Shown: positions 28,104 through 37,023 of the stretch, in pieces
Position numbering within the stretch: position 1 is the first letter of the stretch
How the letters are laid out: each line of letters begins with the position of its first letter
Source of the DNA: Photobacterium alginatilyticum
Lineage (GTDB): Bacteria; Pseudomonadota; Gammaproteobacteria; Enterobacterales; Vibrionaceae
NCBI RefSeq assembly: GCF_009910675.1
Contig: NZ_RSEJ01000005.1
Location: 157,264 to 221,263, forward strand
Reading direction: 5' to 3'
DNA: 64,000 nt
The notes under the pieces: model-generated
Told to the model about the DNA's origin: nothing
Databases searched by the model: none
The model's input: the letters and a program-made list of their open reading frames with translations, nothing else
Translations under genes and position numbers: made by a program

Positions 28104-29771
28104 TTACTTGGAGATACGCTTGTACTTGATACGGTGTGGCTCGGCTGCTTGCGCGCCCAGCGTTTTCTTCAGCCAGTCGGTGTACTCGGTGTAGTTACCT
28201 TCGTAGAAGTTAACCTGACCTTCGTCACGGTAGTCAAGAATGTGCGTTGCGATACGGTCCAGGAACCAGCGGTCGTGCGAGATAACCATGGCACAGCCAG
28301 GGAATTCAAGCAGCGCCTCTTCCAGTGCACGCAGGGTTTCTACGTCCAGGTCGTTGGTCGGTTCATCGAGTAGCAACATGTTGCCACCGGCTTTAAGCAG
28401 TTTCGCCAGGTGAACACGGTTACGCTCACCACCGGACAGATCGCCAATCAGTTTCTGCTGATCGCTGCCTTTGAAGTTAAAGCGCGACGCGTAAGCACGG
28501 GCAGGAATTTCGAAGTTGTTGATACGGATGATTTCCGCACCTTCCGAAATCTCCTGGTATACCGTGTTCTTGTCGTTCATGCTGTCACGGAACTGGTCAA
28601 CCGACGCCAGGCTGACTGTGTCACCCAACTCGATGGTACCCGCATCAGGCTGTTCAACGCCACTTAGCATCTTGAACAGGGTCGATTTACCCGCACCGTT
28701 GGCACCAATGATACCGACGATAGCCCCTTTCGGCAGGCTGAAAGACAGATCGTCAATCAGAACGCGGTCACCGAATGACTTGGTCAGGTTGTTCACCTCA
28801 AGCACCTTATCACCCAGGCGCTCACCTGGCGGGATAAATAGCTCGTTGGTTTCGTTACGTTTTTGGTGATCGTTGTTGTTAAGCTCTTCAAAGCGCGCCA
28901 TACGTGCTTTTGATTTCGCCTGACGGCCTTTCGGATTCTGTCGAACCCACTCAAGTTCTTTCTCGATCGTTTTCTGACGGGCTTTCTCTTGCGATGACTC
29001 TTGCTTCAGACGGGCATCTTTCTGCTCTAGCCAAGAGGTGTAGTTACCTTCCCATGGAATACCTTCACCACGGTCAAGTTCCAGGATCCAGCCAGCAGCA
29101 TTGTCAAGGAAGTAACGGTCGTGGGTAATCGCCACAACAGTACCGTTGTAGTCGACCAGGAAGTGTTCCAGCCAAGCAACAGATTCTGCATCCAGGTGGT
29201 TAGTCGGCTCATCGAGCAGTAGCATATCTGGCTTGTCGAGAAGCAGGCGGCAGATAGCCACACGGCGACGCTCACCACCGGACAGCACCTTAATCTTGGC
29301 ATCCCACTCAGGCAGGCGCAGTGCATCGGCCGCACGCTCTAGCTGCATATCCAGGTTGTGACCGTCTTTGGTTTCGATTAGGGCTTCCAGCTCACCTTGT
29401 TCTTTGGCCAGCACGTCGAAGTCGGCATCCGGCTCGGCGTAGGCGGCGTAAACTGCGTCAAGGCGAACAAGCGCTTCTTTAACGTCTGATACCGCTTCTT
29501 CAACCACTTCGCGGACTGTTTTTTCTTCATCCAGTACCGGCTCCTGAGGCAGGTAACCGACTTTCAGGCCTGCCTGTGGACGAGCTTCACCTTCGATATC
29601 GGTATCGATACCTGCCATGATGCGAAGCAGGGTGGATTTACCGGCACCGTTCAGGCCCAAAACACCAATTTTGGCGCCCGGGAAGAAGCTAAGGGAAATA
29701 TCTTTCAGAATTTGGCGCTTAGGCGGAACAATTTTGCCCACGCGCGACATGGTATAGACGTATTCAGCCAT
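28104..29771 (-). CDS. ettA: Energy-dependent translational throttle EttA (ABC-F)
   Basis: Ribosome-associated ABC-F ATPase that gates entry into elongation depending on the ATP/ADP ratio. The length is 555 residues, exactly as in E. coli. Two ABC cassettes have Walker A GLNGAGKST and GANGAGKST, signatures LSGGERRRV and LSGGERNRV, and Walker B LLLDEPTNHLD and LLLDEPTNDLD. The EttA arm and linker between the cassettes are present (about 245-320, Lys/Arg-rich). Start ATG 29771 (MAEYVYTMSRVGKIVPPKR). Divergent from slt, as in E. coli. Confidence 0.97.
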   Translation of the reverse strand: MAEYVYTMSRVGKIVPPKRQILKDISLSFFPGAKIGVLGLNGAGKSTLLRIMAGIDTDIEGEARPQAGLKVGYLPQEPVLDEEKTVREVVEEAVSDVKEALVRLDAVYAAYAEPDADFDVLAKEQGELEALIETKDGHNLDMQLERAADALRLPEWDAKIKVLSGGERRRVAICRLLLDKPDMLLLDEPTNHLDAESVAWLEHFLVDYNGTVVAITHDRYFLDNAAGWILELDRGEGIPWEGNYTSWLEQKDARLKQESSQEKARQKTIEKELEWVRQNPKGRQAKSKARMARFEELNNNDHQKRNETNELFIPPGERLGDKVLEVNNLTKSFGDRVLIDDLSFSLPKGAIVGIIGANGAGKSTLFKMLSGVEQPDAGTIELGDTVSLASVDQFRDSMNDKNTVYQEISEGAEIIRINNFEIPARAYASRFNFKGSDQQKLIGDLSGGERNRVHLAKLLKAGGNMLLLDEPTNDLDVETLRALEEALLEFPGCAMVISHDRWFLDRIATHILDYRDEGQVNFYEGNYTEYTDWLKKTLGAQAAEPHRIKYKRISK

Positions 29772-29982
29772 ATCCGTTTGCAATCTCTAATATAAAGTGG
29801 AGGGGTATTTTACCTGTTCTGGACATAAGTTTAACAGCATTGTTCATAATTAGCGTTTAAGATGAATAAATACCAGCCGGTTCCTGGATCGTGTTATCAC
29901 TTGTTGTTCAGGCAAATAAGCATAGTATTGGGTATACATGTTTCAGTTGGCACTGCTGGCAGGGCCAGAATAGGATTGTGTT

Positions 29983-31914
29983 GTGATTGGCTATTTTCTT
30001 CGTAAGGCATTCTCGGTTGTAATTATCACAGCAGGCATCGTTGCCGCCCCCACCTCTTTGGCTGCCGATCTTGAGCAGCAGCGCGACTGGTATGAGCAAG
30101 CTGGTATCGCGCTGGAAGAGGACAATATCGACGAGTACCGCAAGCTCAGGGACAAGCTGGACGATTACCCTCTTACCCCTTATCTCGACTATCGTGACTT
30201 TTCTCGTTTGTTGTTTATGAAGACGCCCAAGCAGGTGGAAGACTTTATTGAGGAATACAAAAATCTGCCGTTCAGTACCACCATCAAGTCCCGTTATCTT
30301 GAGTACCTGGCCGGCACCAAGCGCTGGCAGAACTTTGTCGAGGTGCAGCCGATGCCACCCCGCGGGGAGGTGCTGAAGTGCCACTATTACTATGCCCAAA
30401 GCAAACTGGGCAATACCGAAGTGGCCTGGCAGGGTGCGGAGTCACTCTGGCTGACCGGCAAGTCGCTGAGTGATGCCTGCGACCCGCTTTTGAACAAGTG
30501 GCAGAAAGCAGGCCAGAGAACCAATACCCTGATCCTCGATCGTATGTTGCTGGTGTATGAAGAAGGCCACCGAAATCGCCTCAAGTATCTCAACAAGCAG
30601 CTGTCGGGCAGCGGGAAAGCCAAAGGGAGAGAAGTACTGGCGTTGTACGATAATCCCGATGGCGTGGCGGCTTTTTCCAAACGCAGCAAGGTGACCCCGT
30701 TTAACCAGAGCCTGACGGTGCTGGCCTACAAGCGCCTGGCAAGGCAGGATGTCAGAGAGGCCGTCAGGCAATACCAGCGCACCATGGACGGTCAGCATTA
30801 TTCCAAGACCAAGCGCCAGCGACTGGCTGACTATACTGCCAGCCGGCTGTTCTCTACCGAGGACGAGACGCTACTGCGCTGGCGAGATGACAAGGTCGCC
30901 ACCAGTAACAGTACCAATTTGCTGGAGCGCCGGATCCGGGTGGCAATTCGCAAGGCAGACTGGAAAGATGCCGGGCTTTGGATAGATCGTCTGTCCGAGG
31001 CGGACAAGGCATCGACGCGCTGGACCTTCTGGCGTGCCAAGTTACAGGCCAAAGCGGGGAATGAGGCCGCTGCCGAGGAGCTGTACCGATCTATTCTCGG
31101 CCAGCGTGATTTCTACAGTGCTGCGGCCGCCACGGTATTGAACAAACCCATTGTTTATCCGGTCAAGAACCCTAACCAGTCGATGTCGCTGACCTACGAG
31201 TACGGCAAGGCACTGCGACGGATCAAGGAGCTGATTGCACTGGACAAGATTTTTGCGGCGGACAGGGAATGGCACTACCTGCTGGACCATATGAATAATG
31301 ACGAGGTGGTGATGCTTGCCACCTATGCTGCGGCCAACAAATGGCATCACTTTGCGGTGCAGGCGACGATCTCCGGTCAGCTGTGGGATTATGTCGAGCT
31401 GCGGTTCCCGATAGCCCATAAATGGTGGTTCGACTTTTTCAGCAAGAAACGAGATTTGCCGGCGACGACGATGATGGCACTGGCCCGTCAGGAAAGTGCC
31501 CTCAATGTCGAGGCGGTATCACCGGTCGGCGCGCGTGGCCTGATGCAGCTAATGCCTGGCACGGCAAAGGAGACCGCGCAAAAGCTCGGACGTAACTACA
31601 AGGGCAAGAAAAGCCTGTTTGATCCCGGAGTGAACATTCGTCTCGGCAGCGGGTATCTGAAGATGATGCTGGAGCGTTACGACAACAACCGCATCTTTGC
31701 TTTTGCGGCCTACAATGCCGGTCCGAGCCGGGTGAAACGCTGGCGTCAGGAAACCGATGAACAACTGGATGTGTTTGAGTTTATTGAAGCGATCCCGTTT
31801 ACCGAAACCCGGGGCTATGTGCAGAACATTCTGATGTTTGAAGTCTACTATGGCGATCTGACCGGCGATAAAAACCCGTTGCTTAAGCCGAATGAATTAG
31901 AAGCCATGTACTAG
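29983..31914 (+). CDS. slt: Soluble lytic murein transglycosylase
   Basis: Periplasmic exo-lytic transglycosylase of 643 residues (E. coli Slt70 is 645). A signal peptide covers about 1-28 (hydrophobic core VVIITAGIVA, cleavage near SLA-A). A long superhelical U/L domain precedes the C-terminal lysozyme-like domain, with catalytic Glu 504 in ARQESALN, then GARGLMQLMPGTA and AFAAYNAGPSRVKRW. The start is GTG 29983, preceded by AGGA at 7 nt. The slt-trpR-yjjX order is conserved. Confidence 0.96.
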   Translation: MIGYFLRKAFSVVIITAGIVAAPTSLAADLEQQRDWYEQAGIALEEDNIDEYRKLRDKLDDYPLTPYLDYRDFSRLLFMKTPKQVEDFIEEYKNLPFSTTIKSRYLEYLAGTKRWQNFVEVQPMPPRGEVLKCHYYYAQSKLGNTEVAWQGAESLWLTGKSLSDACDPLLNKWQKAGQRTNTLILDRMLLVYEEGHRNRLKYLNKQLSGSGKAKGREVLALYDNPDGVAAFSKRSKVTPFNQSLTVLAYKRLARQDVREAVRQYQRTMDGQHYSKTKRQRLADYTASRLFSTEDETLLRWRDDKVATSNSTNLLERRIRVAIRKADWKDAGLWIDRLSEADKASTRWTFWRAKLQAKAGNEAAAEELYRSILGQRDFYSAAAATVLNKPIVYPVKNPNQSMSLTYEYGKALRRIKELIALDKIFAADREWHYLLDHMNNDEVVMLATYAAANKWHHFAVQATISGQLWDYVELRFPIAHKWWFDFFSKKRDLPATTMMALARQESALNVEAVSPVGARGLMQLMPGTAKETAQKLGRNYKGKKSLFDPGVNIRLGSGYLKMMLERYDNNRIFAFAAYNAGPSRVKRWRQETDEQLDVFEFIEAIPFTETRGYVQNILMFEVYYGDLTGDKNPLLKPNELEAMY

Positions 31915-31932
31915 TCGATATGTCACCTTGGC

Positions 31933-31961
31933 TTGGTTGCGTATCCAGAACGCGGTAGAAT
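31933..31961 (+). promoter_or_regulatory. Candidate trpR promoter
   Basis: TTGGTT (31933-31938) and TAGAAT (31956-31961) with a 17-bp spacer, in the 82-bp slt-trpR gap. A GTACTAGT half-site overlaps the slt stop codon, but a full TrpR operator is not evident. Confidence 0.5.
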
Positions 31962-31996
31962 CCTGACTGAGAACTGTACTCATTGATGAGGTTTAA

Positions 31997-32320
31997 ATGT
32001 CTTCTACTCCAGAAACACCTGAATTTACTGACTGGCAGCAGGTGATCGATATTTTGCATCAGGCCGCGACCGAGCAAAAAGATGATACCTTGCTGAAATT
32101 GCTGCTGACACCGGATGAGCGCACGGTGCTGCTGTCCCGCATCAATATTTTCTATGAACTGTTAAATGGAGATCGCAGCCAGCGTAAGATCAGTGAACTG
32201 CTGGGAGTGGGTGTCGCGACGATCACCCGCGGATCCAATGAGTTGAAGCATCATGATGAGGCAACCAAAGCCTGGTTGTCTGATTTGCTGCAACAGCAGA
32301 GTGCCAAGAAGGCGCTTTGA
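31997..32320 (+). CDS. trpR: Trp operon repressor
   Basis: Tryptophan-responsive repressor, 107 residues (108 in E. coli). The helix-turn-helix segment is present (LLTPDERTVLLSRINIFYEL, then QRKISELLGVGVATITRGSNEL). Location between slt and yjjX agrees with E. coli. Confidence 0.97.
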   Translation: MSSTPETPEFTDWQQVIDILHQAATEQKDDTLLKLLLTPDERTVLLSRINIFYELLNGDRSQRKISELLGVGVATITRGSNELKHHDEATKAWLSDLLQQQSAKKAL

Positions 32321-32364
32321 TTGCGTAGTACCAGCTTTTCGCTGGTGCGCTGCATGGACACATC

Positions 32365-32389
32365 ACCCTGCCACTCGGCAGGGTTTTTT
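32365..32389 (+). terminator. Rho-independent terminator after trpR
   Basis: Arms ACCCTGCC/GGCAGGGT, ACTC loop, six T. Confidence 0.93.
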
Positions 32390-32435
32390 ATATCTGCTTT
32401 CTTATAGAAGCTAGAAGCCTGGCACCGGTTGGTTT

Positions 32436-32957
32436 TTACACCGGGAAGAGTTCCTGGTTCATAAACGGGATCAGGGCCAGGATAAGTGCCTGCTGGTAGA
32501 CCGAGCTGCGGCTGAGCTTGTGGTTGGTCAGCATGGCAATTGCCCCGCCTTGCTGTTTGACGTTGTGCTGGTTGAACATTTCGTCCATGACATCACCCAG
32601 CTCGATCCCCTGGTGGACTTTTTCCAGGGCCTCGGGGGGCAGCGGCAGGGAGGCTGAGCGGGATTCGCCCCGCTGATGGGCGTTTTCAATCACCATCCAG
32701 GCAAAAGTGAACTGGCCGTCGATACCGGCCTCGATACTGACATAGTAGTCGGCACCTGGTTTGCTGCGGCGGGCATTGGTGATTCGGTTGCGGGCACCGG
32801 ACAGGGTCTCGTCAGCACACATTGGCTGATCGCGAACCTCGCTGGCGACACTGATCCCTTCAAAAGAGAAGGTCTGGTCTGGGAATGCGGCTGAAAAAGC
32901 CTCAGCGACGGCCGATATCTTGGCCGGGTTCGCTGAGGCGACAATAACTGATGACAT
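32436..32957 (-). CDS. yjjX: Inosine/xanthosine triphosphatase YjjX
   Basis: House-cleaning NTPase that hydrolyses ITP and XTP. 173 residues (about 170 in E. coli). The family N-terminus IVASANPAKISAVAEAF and the later EAGIDG and QGGAIAMLTNHKLSRSSVYQQAL stretches are intact. It converges with trpR. It marks the left border of the accessory region that follows. Confidence 0.95.
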   Translation of the reverse strand: MSSVIVASANPAKISAVAEAFSAAFPDQTFSFEGISVASEVRDQPMCADETLSGARNRITNARRSKPGADYYVSIEAGIDGQFTFAWMVIENAHQRGESRSASLPLPPEALEKVHQGIELGDVMDEMFNQHNVKQQGGAIAMLTNHKLSRSSVYQQALILALIPFMNQELFPV

Positions 32958-33024
32958 ACGATTACCTCCACCCGGCTATTTTACGGTTTACCGGCATGAA
33001 GTCACGTAATTAGACAGATAAGCC

Positions 33025-33663
33025 TTAACGGTCGTATGCCCAGTCAGACTGGATGATATAGCCGTGGATCTGGAACTCGTCGTTATTCACAAACAGGTTC
33101 GGAAAATCAGGCTGTGAGGTTGAAAAAACAACACCGTCTGCCAGTTGGGTCATGTGGTAGAAATCCGGCTCACTGCCACGTACAGAAGCAAAAACCGGTT
33201 GCTTCGGACGATATGAAGCCTTACGTGTTGCCAGCGCGTAGCTGCCTACCGGAGCACACTGGGAGATGTTCTCGTTGTCGACCAACAGCCCCAGGCACTC
33301 TTCGCGATCAAGGTGCTGCGGAATGGCACGTTTGCTAACGACATCCACAGAGCCGCCCTGGCTGTAGGAAATAAAATCCTTGCGGTGAATGATCGGGATA
33401 TAGGTGCTGGTTGAACCCTGGGTCGACTCGTCGGAGATCGCCGTTGTGGCCTGGGTACCGGTATCAATTTGTCCGGTAAGCAGGTAGCTGATAGACGTGC
33501 TCAGGGTCTGCGCAATTTTTTCAAGTTCACGGACTTCGATACCGTATTTGCCCGATAGTTTGCGGCTCATTGTACCTTGCTGAAGATCTAAAGCCTCGCC
33601 AAGTTGTTTTTGGCTGATCCCCTGGATTTTAGCTAATCGCTTAATTCTCTCTAAATATTCCAT
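33025..33663 (-). CDS. XRE-family regulator with degenerate S24-like C-terminal domain
   Basis: A 212-residue repressor-like protein. An N-terminal XRE helix-turn-helix covers about 5-62 (KIQGISQKQLGEAL, then QQGTMSRKLSGKYG). The C-terminal half (about 110-210) resembles the LexA/CI dimerisation and cleavage fold, but the place of the catalytic Ser is occupied by DNENISQCAPVGSYAL, with no SM or SM-like nucleophile. It should therefore not self-cleave. Start ATG 33663; a longer reading adds 12 residues without support. Whether it is a phage remnant or a chromosomal regulator is unclear; no other phage genes are nearby. Confidence 0.8.
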   Translation of the reverse strand: MEYLERIKRLAKIQGISQKQLGEALDLQQGTMSRKLSGKYGIEVRELEKIAQTLSTSISYLLTGQIDTGTQATTAISDESTQGSTSTYIPIIHRKDFISYSQGGSVDVVSKRAIPQHLDREECLGLLVDNENISQCAPVGSYALATRKASYRPKQPVFASVRGSEPDFYHMTQLADGVVFSTSQPDFPNLFVNNDEFQIHGYIIQSDWAYDR

Positions 33664-33894
33664 AATCTCTAGCTTCCTGCTCACAGAATTTAAATGCAAA
33701 TGGCATTCTTAAAAGTTATAAACTATTTTACTGATAACGATTTCGAAGGGAGCTATGAAGCATAAAAAGTGCGATTGATTTCGTTAAAGGAATATACCTA
33801 TTTGTAGTGATGGGTAAAAAATGGAACAAATTTCTAACGGCGAAATAAGATCAGGCGGCAAACCAGAAACTGGAAGCAAGATCGCTGAACGTTC

Positions 33895-33926
33895 ATGCCC
33901 TGTTGTCAATATATGACAATAGGCAT
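33895..33926. repeat. 32-bp imperfect palindrome in a gene-free stretch
   Basis: Core arms TTGTCA/TGACAA with a five-base AT centre; outward the arms continue as ATGCC...GGCAT with one mismatch and one extra C. No T run follows. It lies 232 bp upstream of the XRE regulator start. The rest of 33664-34440 has no convincing gene apart from the weak 46-codon frame listed next and is AT-rich. Confidence 0.7.
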
Positions 33927-34151
33927 TGGGGAAAACAGTAGTTAATCAATATAACGCCATGTTTTTATTGTTCTTTTTGTGTTATCAGGGGGCTCTATGT
34001 TCCAGCTCAGATAAATTGGGCTAGAAAATGAGGCTCGGCCCGGTGCTGGTTCAAGGTTATTTTCTTTGGCTTTATTACGCTGAAGCGGGTGATTTCATCG
34101 CGCGCTAAGCGCTTTTCATCACGCTGATTTTGCTGGTGGAGGTAAGTCGTA

Positions 34152-34292
34152 ATGATGCTGACAGGGTATGATTGCGTTGCAGGTCAACCTGACGCTGCCA
34201 TCACAGCTAAATACGTTTTGGTAAATCTCTATCGAGGTTTGGGCCATGAAACGAGCTTCTTGAGGTTGCTTAAGTATAATCAGCAAAAGTAA
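34152..34292 (+). CDS. Possible 46-residue protein
   Basis: ATG 34152 is preceded by GGAGG at nine bases (34138-34142). The frame encodes MMLTGYDCVAGQPDAAITAK and continues to LRLLKYNQQK without repeats. No family is recognised. The good ribosome-binding site is the main support. Confidence 0.3.
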   Translation: MMLTGYDCVAGQPDAAITAKYVLVNLYRGLGHETSFLRLLKYNQQK

Positions 34293-34440
34293 CAGCTAAG
34301 TTATAATGTTGAAAATATCGAGTGGAAATAAAAAGAGTTGTTAGCCACCGTTCACTAACTCGATAACCGCTTATATCATTTATTTTTTCACAATAAAGAA
34401 TATTGATATATTTCATTATAGAAAATAAATATCCGGTGGA

Positions 34441-34677
34441 TTATTTTTCAGTCAGTGTGAATAGTTTCATGTGACTTGGTAGACATAATAGAGCGATGTG
34501 ATCTTGTCTGACCAGCTTCTCTTGATCTGCATCAAAAATAGAGTTCTCATCCCGACGGTATGATTCACCTTCGATTATTTCCCCACTCCAATTAGATTCT
34601 GCGATTGTTATTATCCACGGGTCCATTTTTACTCTGATAAATACAGGGTTGGTGGCAGTTGTATATTTTATTGTCAT
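34441..34677 (-). CDS. Hypothetical 78-residue protein
   Basis: Open frame on the minus strand, divergent from the ToxR-like gene (58 bp between starts). The product begins MTIKYTTATNPVFIRVKMD, is acidic in the middle and ends CLPSHMKLFTLTEK; it has no membrane segment. No family is recognised, and there is no clear ribosome-binding site. The composition looks protein-like and no competing frame is better, so it is kept as a hypothetical gene. Confidence 0.45.
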   Translation of the reverse strand: MTIKYTTATNPVFIRVKMDPWIITIAESNWSGEIIEGESYRRDENSIFDADQEKLVRQDHIALLCLPSHMKLFTLTEK

Positions 34678-34735
34678 GGAAAAGAATCAGGATACGGGGA
34701 ATTGCGGTCATTTTGAGCGGAATTAGCCTATACCA

Positions 34736-35548
34736 ATGAAGTATAAAATAAATGGGTTTCTATATTACGATGCAATAGATGGCACGCTAAAGCTTGAAGG
34801 ACAAGCGGCAGATGACACTCAGCTTTCTATTACCGCCAATGCATTATTGTTTTTTTTAATTCAGCACCCGGGCGTGCTGACGCGCGATGAAGTGATGAAA
34901 AAGGTATGGGATGACAACGGTCTTATTTCATCAAACAGTAATTTGAATCAATACCTGAGTTTGTTGAGAAAATCTTTTCGCAGCTACGATATTGAAAATG
35001 TGATTGTAACCATTCCGCGTGGGCGGCTGGAGTTTAATCCCGAACTGGTGATTGAGGTTGTTGATGATAATCATCTGCACCCTTTGTTGCAGCAGGCGAG
35101 TGATGATAAAGAGATAGCCCCCGAACCATTGGTAAAAGGCATCAAGGAGCAAGAGTTCCCGCCACAAACCGAGCAGCAGGAACGGAACTGGATGATAGCC
35201 AGCGCGATATTGTTTATCGCGGCATTGGGCTTGTTATGGACGGCCATCATTACTGAGCGCTCACTGCATATTGTCAGCCTGACAGAGGTCGAGAGCGGTC
35301 TGTGCGAGCTCTTTTCGCCTGAGCTGATGATAAACAGTGCGATGGGAGATAAATACGTCACCAACTTCAAGGCGGTGCGCGACAAGCTGGGTCTGTCTTG
35401 TGCCAAGCATGAAAGGTTCATTTTTTACTATGGGGATAAGTTGCAAAGCAATGGGTTAGGGCGAACCTACATTGCGCGATGTGCCGAAAACGAAAATAAC
35501 CCCTACGCCTACTGTGATAACTATTTTTATTATTCTTGGAAGAAATAA
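34736..35548 (+). CDS. ToxR/CadC-like membrane-anchored transcriptional regulator
   Basis: A 270-residue protein with an N-terminal OmpR-type winged helix (about 5-105: LSITANALLFFLIQHPGVLT, then LNQYLSLLRKSF and TIPRGRLEF), a proline/glutamate linker, a single TM helix (about 152-172) and a ~95-residue periplasmic domain containing four Cys (190, 222, 249, 260). This is the ToxR/CadC/MarT layout, in which a periplasmic signal controls DNA binding at the membrane. The four Cys could form disulfides and make it redox-responsive. The next gene overlaps its stop by one base. It lies upstream of the choline microcompartment operon, in the same direction, and is its best candidate regulator. Confidence 0.88.
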   Translation: MKYKINGFLYYDAIDGTLKLEGQAADDTQLSITANALLFFLIQHPGVLTRDEVMKKVWDDNGLISSNSNLNQYLSLLRKSFRSYDIENVIVTIPRGRLEFNPELVIEVVDDNHLHPLLQQASDDKEIAPEPLVKGIKEQEFPPQTEQQERNWMIASAILFIAALGLLWTAIITERSLHIVSLTEVESGLCELFSPELMINSAMGDKYVTNFKAVRDKLGLSCAKHERFIFYYGDKLQSNGLGRTYIARCAENENNPYAYCDNYFYYSWKK

Positions 35549-36057
35549 TGCTAACACGCAAAAGCGGTAAGATTTTTTTTCTCTACGCGCTGATTTTATT
35601 TTTCCTCTGTAGCTTGCCCTTCGTATCCAAAGTGATCCCCTCGCAATCTGGTGATCTGAATTGTACGGCACGGGCGATCATGCACTTCGAAGACACGGTG
35701 ACAGAAACCGTGAATGCGAATGTTCACTTTCGCTTTGGCGACCGTGGCAAAGGCTCCTTGGTTGTCGAGGGCTATTCCGACTCCAAGGCGGGGTGGCTGT
35801 ATTTGCAACGATATGTTCAGTTCGATTATACCAGTGAGCGAGTCTCAGGGTATGAACGCCATTATCAGGTGCATAGCTGGTCTTCGACCAAATCCTCAAT
35901 TGATGAATCCCCCGATGTGCTGTTTGATTATTTCATGCGTGAAATGTCTGACAGTCATGACGAACTGCTGATCAAAGTCGAAAAGCTTAGCTACAGAACC
36001 GTATTGCTGAGCTCGATCAACTCGCCGTTGTTTGTCTGCGCGTTAAGTGACAAATAG
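35548..36057 (+). CDS. FidL-like single-pass membrane protein, partner of the ToxR-like regulator
   Basis: A 169-residue protein with one N-terminal TM helix (about 9-28) and a periplasmic beta-rich domain (LNCTARAIMHFED, then NANVHFRFGDRGKGSLVVEG). It starts in TAATG overlapping the stop of the regulator, with GGAAG as ribosome-binding site, so the two are translationally coupled. The arrangement equals marT-fidL of Salmonella and toxR-toxS: a winged-helix membrane regulator plus a small periplasmic effector. Cys 39 and a Cys near the C-terminus (FVCALSDK) may pair. The FidL-like label rests on layout and general resemblance. Confidence 0.7.
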   Translation: MLTRKSGKIFFLYALILFFLCSLPFVSKVIPSQSGDLNCTARAIMHFEDTVTETVNANVHFRFGDRGKGSLVVEGYSDSKAGWLYLQRYVQFDYTSERVSGYERHYQVHSWSSTKSSIDESPDVLFDYFMREMSDSHDELLIKVEKLSYRTVLLSSINSPLFVCALSDK

Positions 36058-36228
36058 AGCGACCCGTTCTTTCTTATTTGTATTATTCAATCTCAAGTTA
36101 TTAATTGTCTTTATATCTAGGGCTTAAGCCGTCAATAATCTACTGGTTGTCGACGGCTATGTTCATCTCCCACTGACGGCCGACTTTCGGTATAACCTCT
36201 TCCTTGTTTACCCCTTCAAATTAATTAT

Positions 36229-36273
36229 CTACTTCTACTTCTACTTCTACTTCTACTTCTACTTCTACTTCTA
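36229..36273. repeat. Hexanucleotide repeat (CTACTT)7.5
   Basis: Seven exact CTACTT units plus CTA in the 663-bp gene-free interval before the microcompartment operon, 448 bp upstream of its first start codon. This is a simple-sequence repeat that could vary in length. Confidence 0.95.
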
Positions 36274-36658
36274 TTTTTGGTTCTTTTAATTCATCTCTCT
36301 GATGAATATTTACTCTCTCTGCTGCTTTTATTTCCGCTTTAGCTTTTGACCTGGCTTATTGGTAATACTTTCACCGGGTAAACATGCCGGAATTTTCATG
36401 CTGACTGTTCGGTTATAACGACGGTTGTCATTACTGTGATTTAGCTCCGTTTTTGCTGCTTATTCAGGTTGATTGCCAATATCGCCAAAAGATAAATATC
36501 AGGATGGTTCTGTGAATCAGGGCGTGAATTCGCCTTCGTGGTAGAACAAACAACTAAGTTGCCCATATTCTTGGAGTTTAATGCCATTTGTTTTTGTTGA
36601 GGAATATAGTGTTTTCGTGGTTGGAACAGGCCAATAAAACCATAAGAAAACCACATAC

Positions 36659-36680
36659 AAAGGCCTGGAGGCCTTTTCTC
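36659..36680 (+). terminator. Terminator-like hairpin in the leader of the choline operon
   Basis: Stem AAAGGCC/GGCCTTT with a TGGA loop followed by TTCTC, 41 bp upstream of the first shell gene. Either it ends upstream transcription or it is an attenuator within the operon leader. The remaining part of 36058-36720 holds the CTACTT repeat and no gene that I can support. Confidence 0.55.
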
Positions 36681-36720
36681 AATAACGCTTACTCGAGACC
36701 TATGTACGGAGGAAATAAAT

Positions 36721-36999
36721 ATGGGTGATGCATTAGGTTTGATTGAAACAAAAGGGCTGGTTGCCTGTGTAGAAGCTGCAGATGCAATGTGCAAGGCAGC
36801 AAACGTAGAACTTATCGGTTACGAGAACGTGGGTTCAGGTCTGGTAACAGCGATGGTGAAAGGCGATGTCGGCGCGGTGAAAGCGGCGGTTGACTCTGGT
36901 GTGGAATCGGCACAGCGCGTGGGTGAAGTGGTGACTTCGCTGGTGATTGCTCGTCCGCATAACGATATCAACAAAATCGTTATTAAACACAAAGCATAA
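36721..36999 (+). CDS. cmcA: BMC-H microcompartment shell protein (first copy)
   Basis: A 92-residue single-domain BMC protein of the PduA/EutM type that forms hexamers tiling the shell. The family pattern is [19 protein letters not shown], the pore loop ENVGSGLVT, and the end [12 protein letters not shown]. The ribosome-binding site GGAGG is strong. It is the first of three tandem paralogues and the first gene of the operon. Names cmcA-C follow the Klebsiella GRM2 usage; which paralogue equals which is by order only. Confidence 0.95.
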   Translation: MGDALGLIETKGLVACVEAADAMCKAANVELIGYENVGSGLVTAMVKGDVGAVKAAVDSGVESAQRVGEVVTSLVIARPHNDINKIVIKHKA

Positions 37000-37023
37000 G
37001 CAGCGTTAACGGAGGATCTGACA

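Noticed and set aside
31905..31922. TrpR operator overlapping the slt stop
   Set aside because: Only one half-site (GTACTAGT) matches; the other half does not, so autoregulation cannot be claimed.
33821..33916. 31-codon frame MEQISNGEIRSGG in the gene-poor stretch
   Set aside because: No ribosome-binding site, and its end falls in the palindrome; too short to support.
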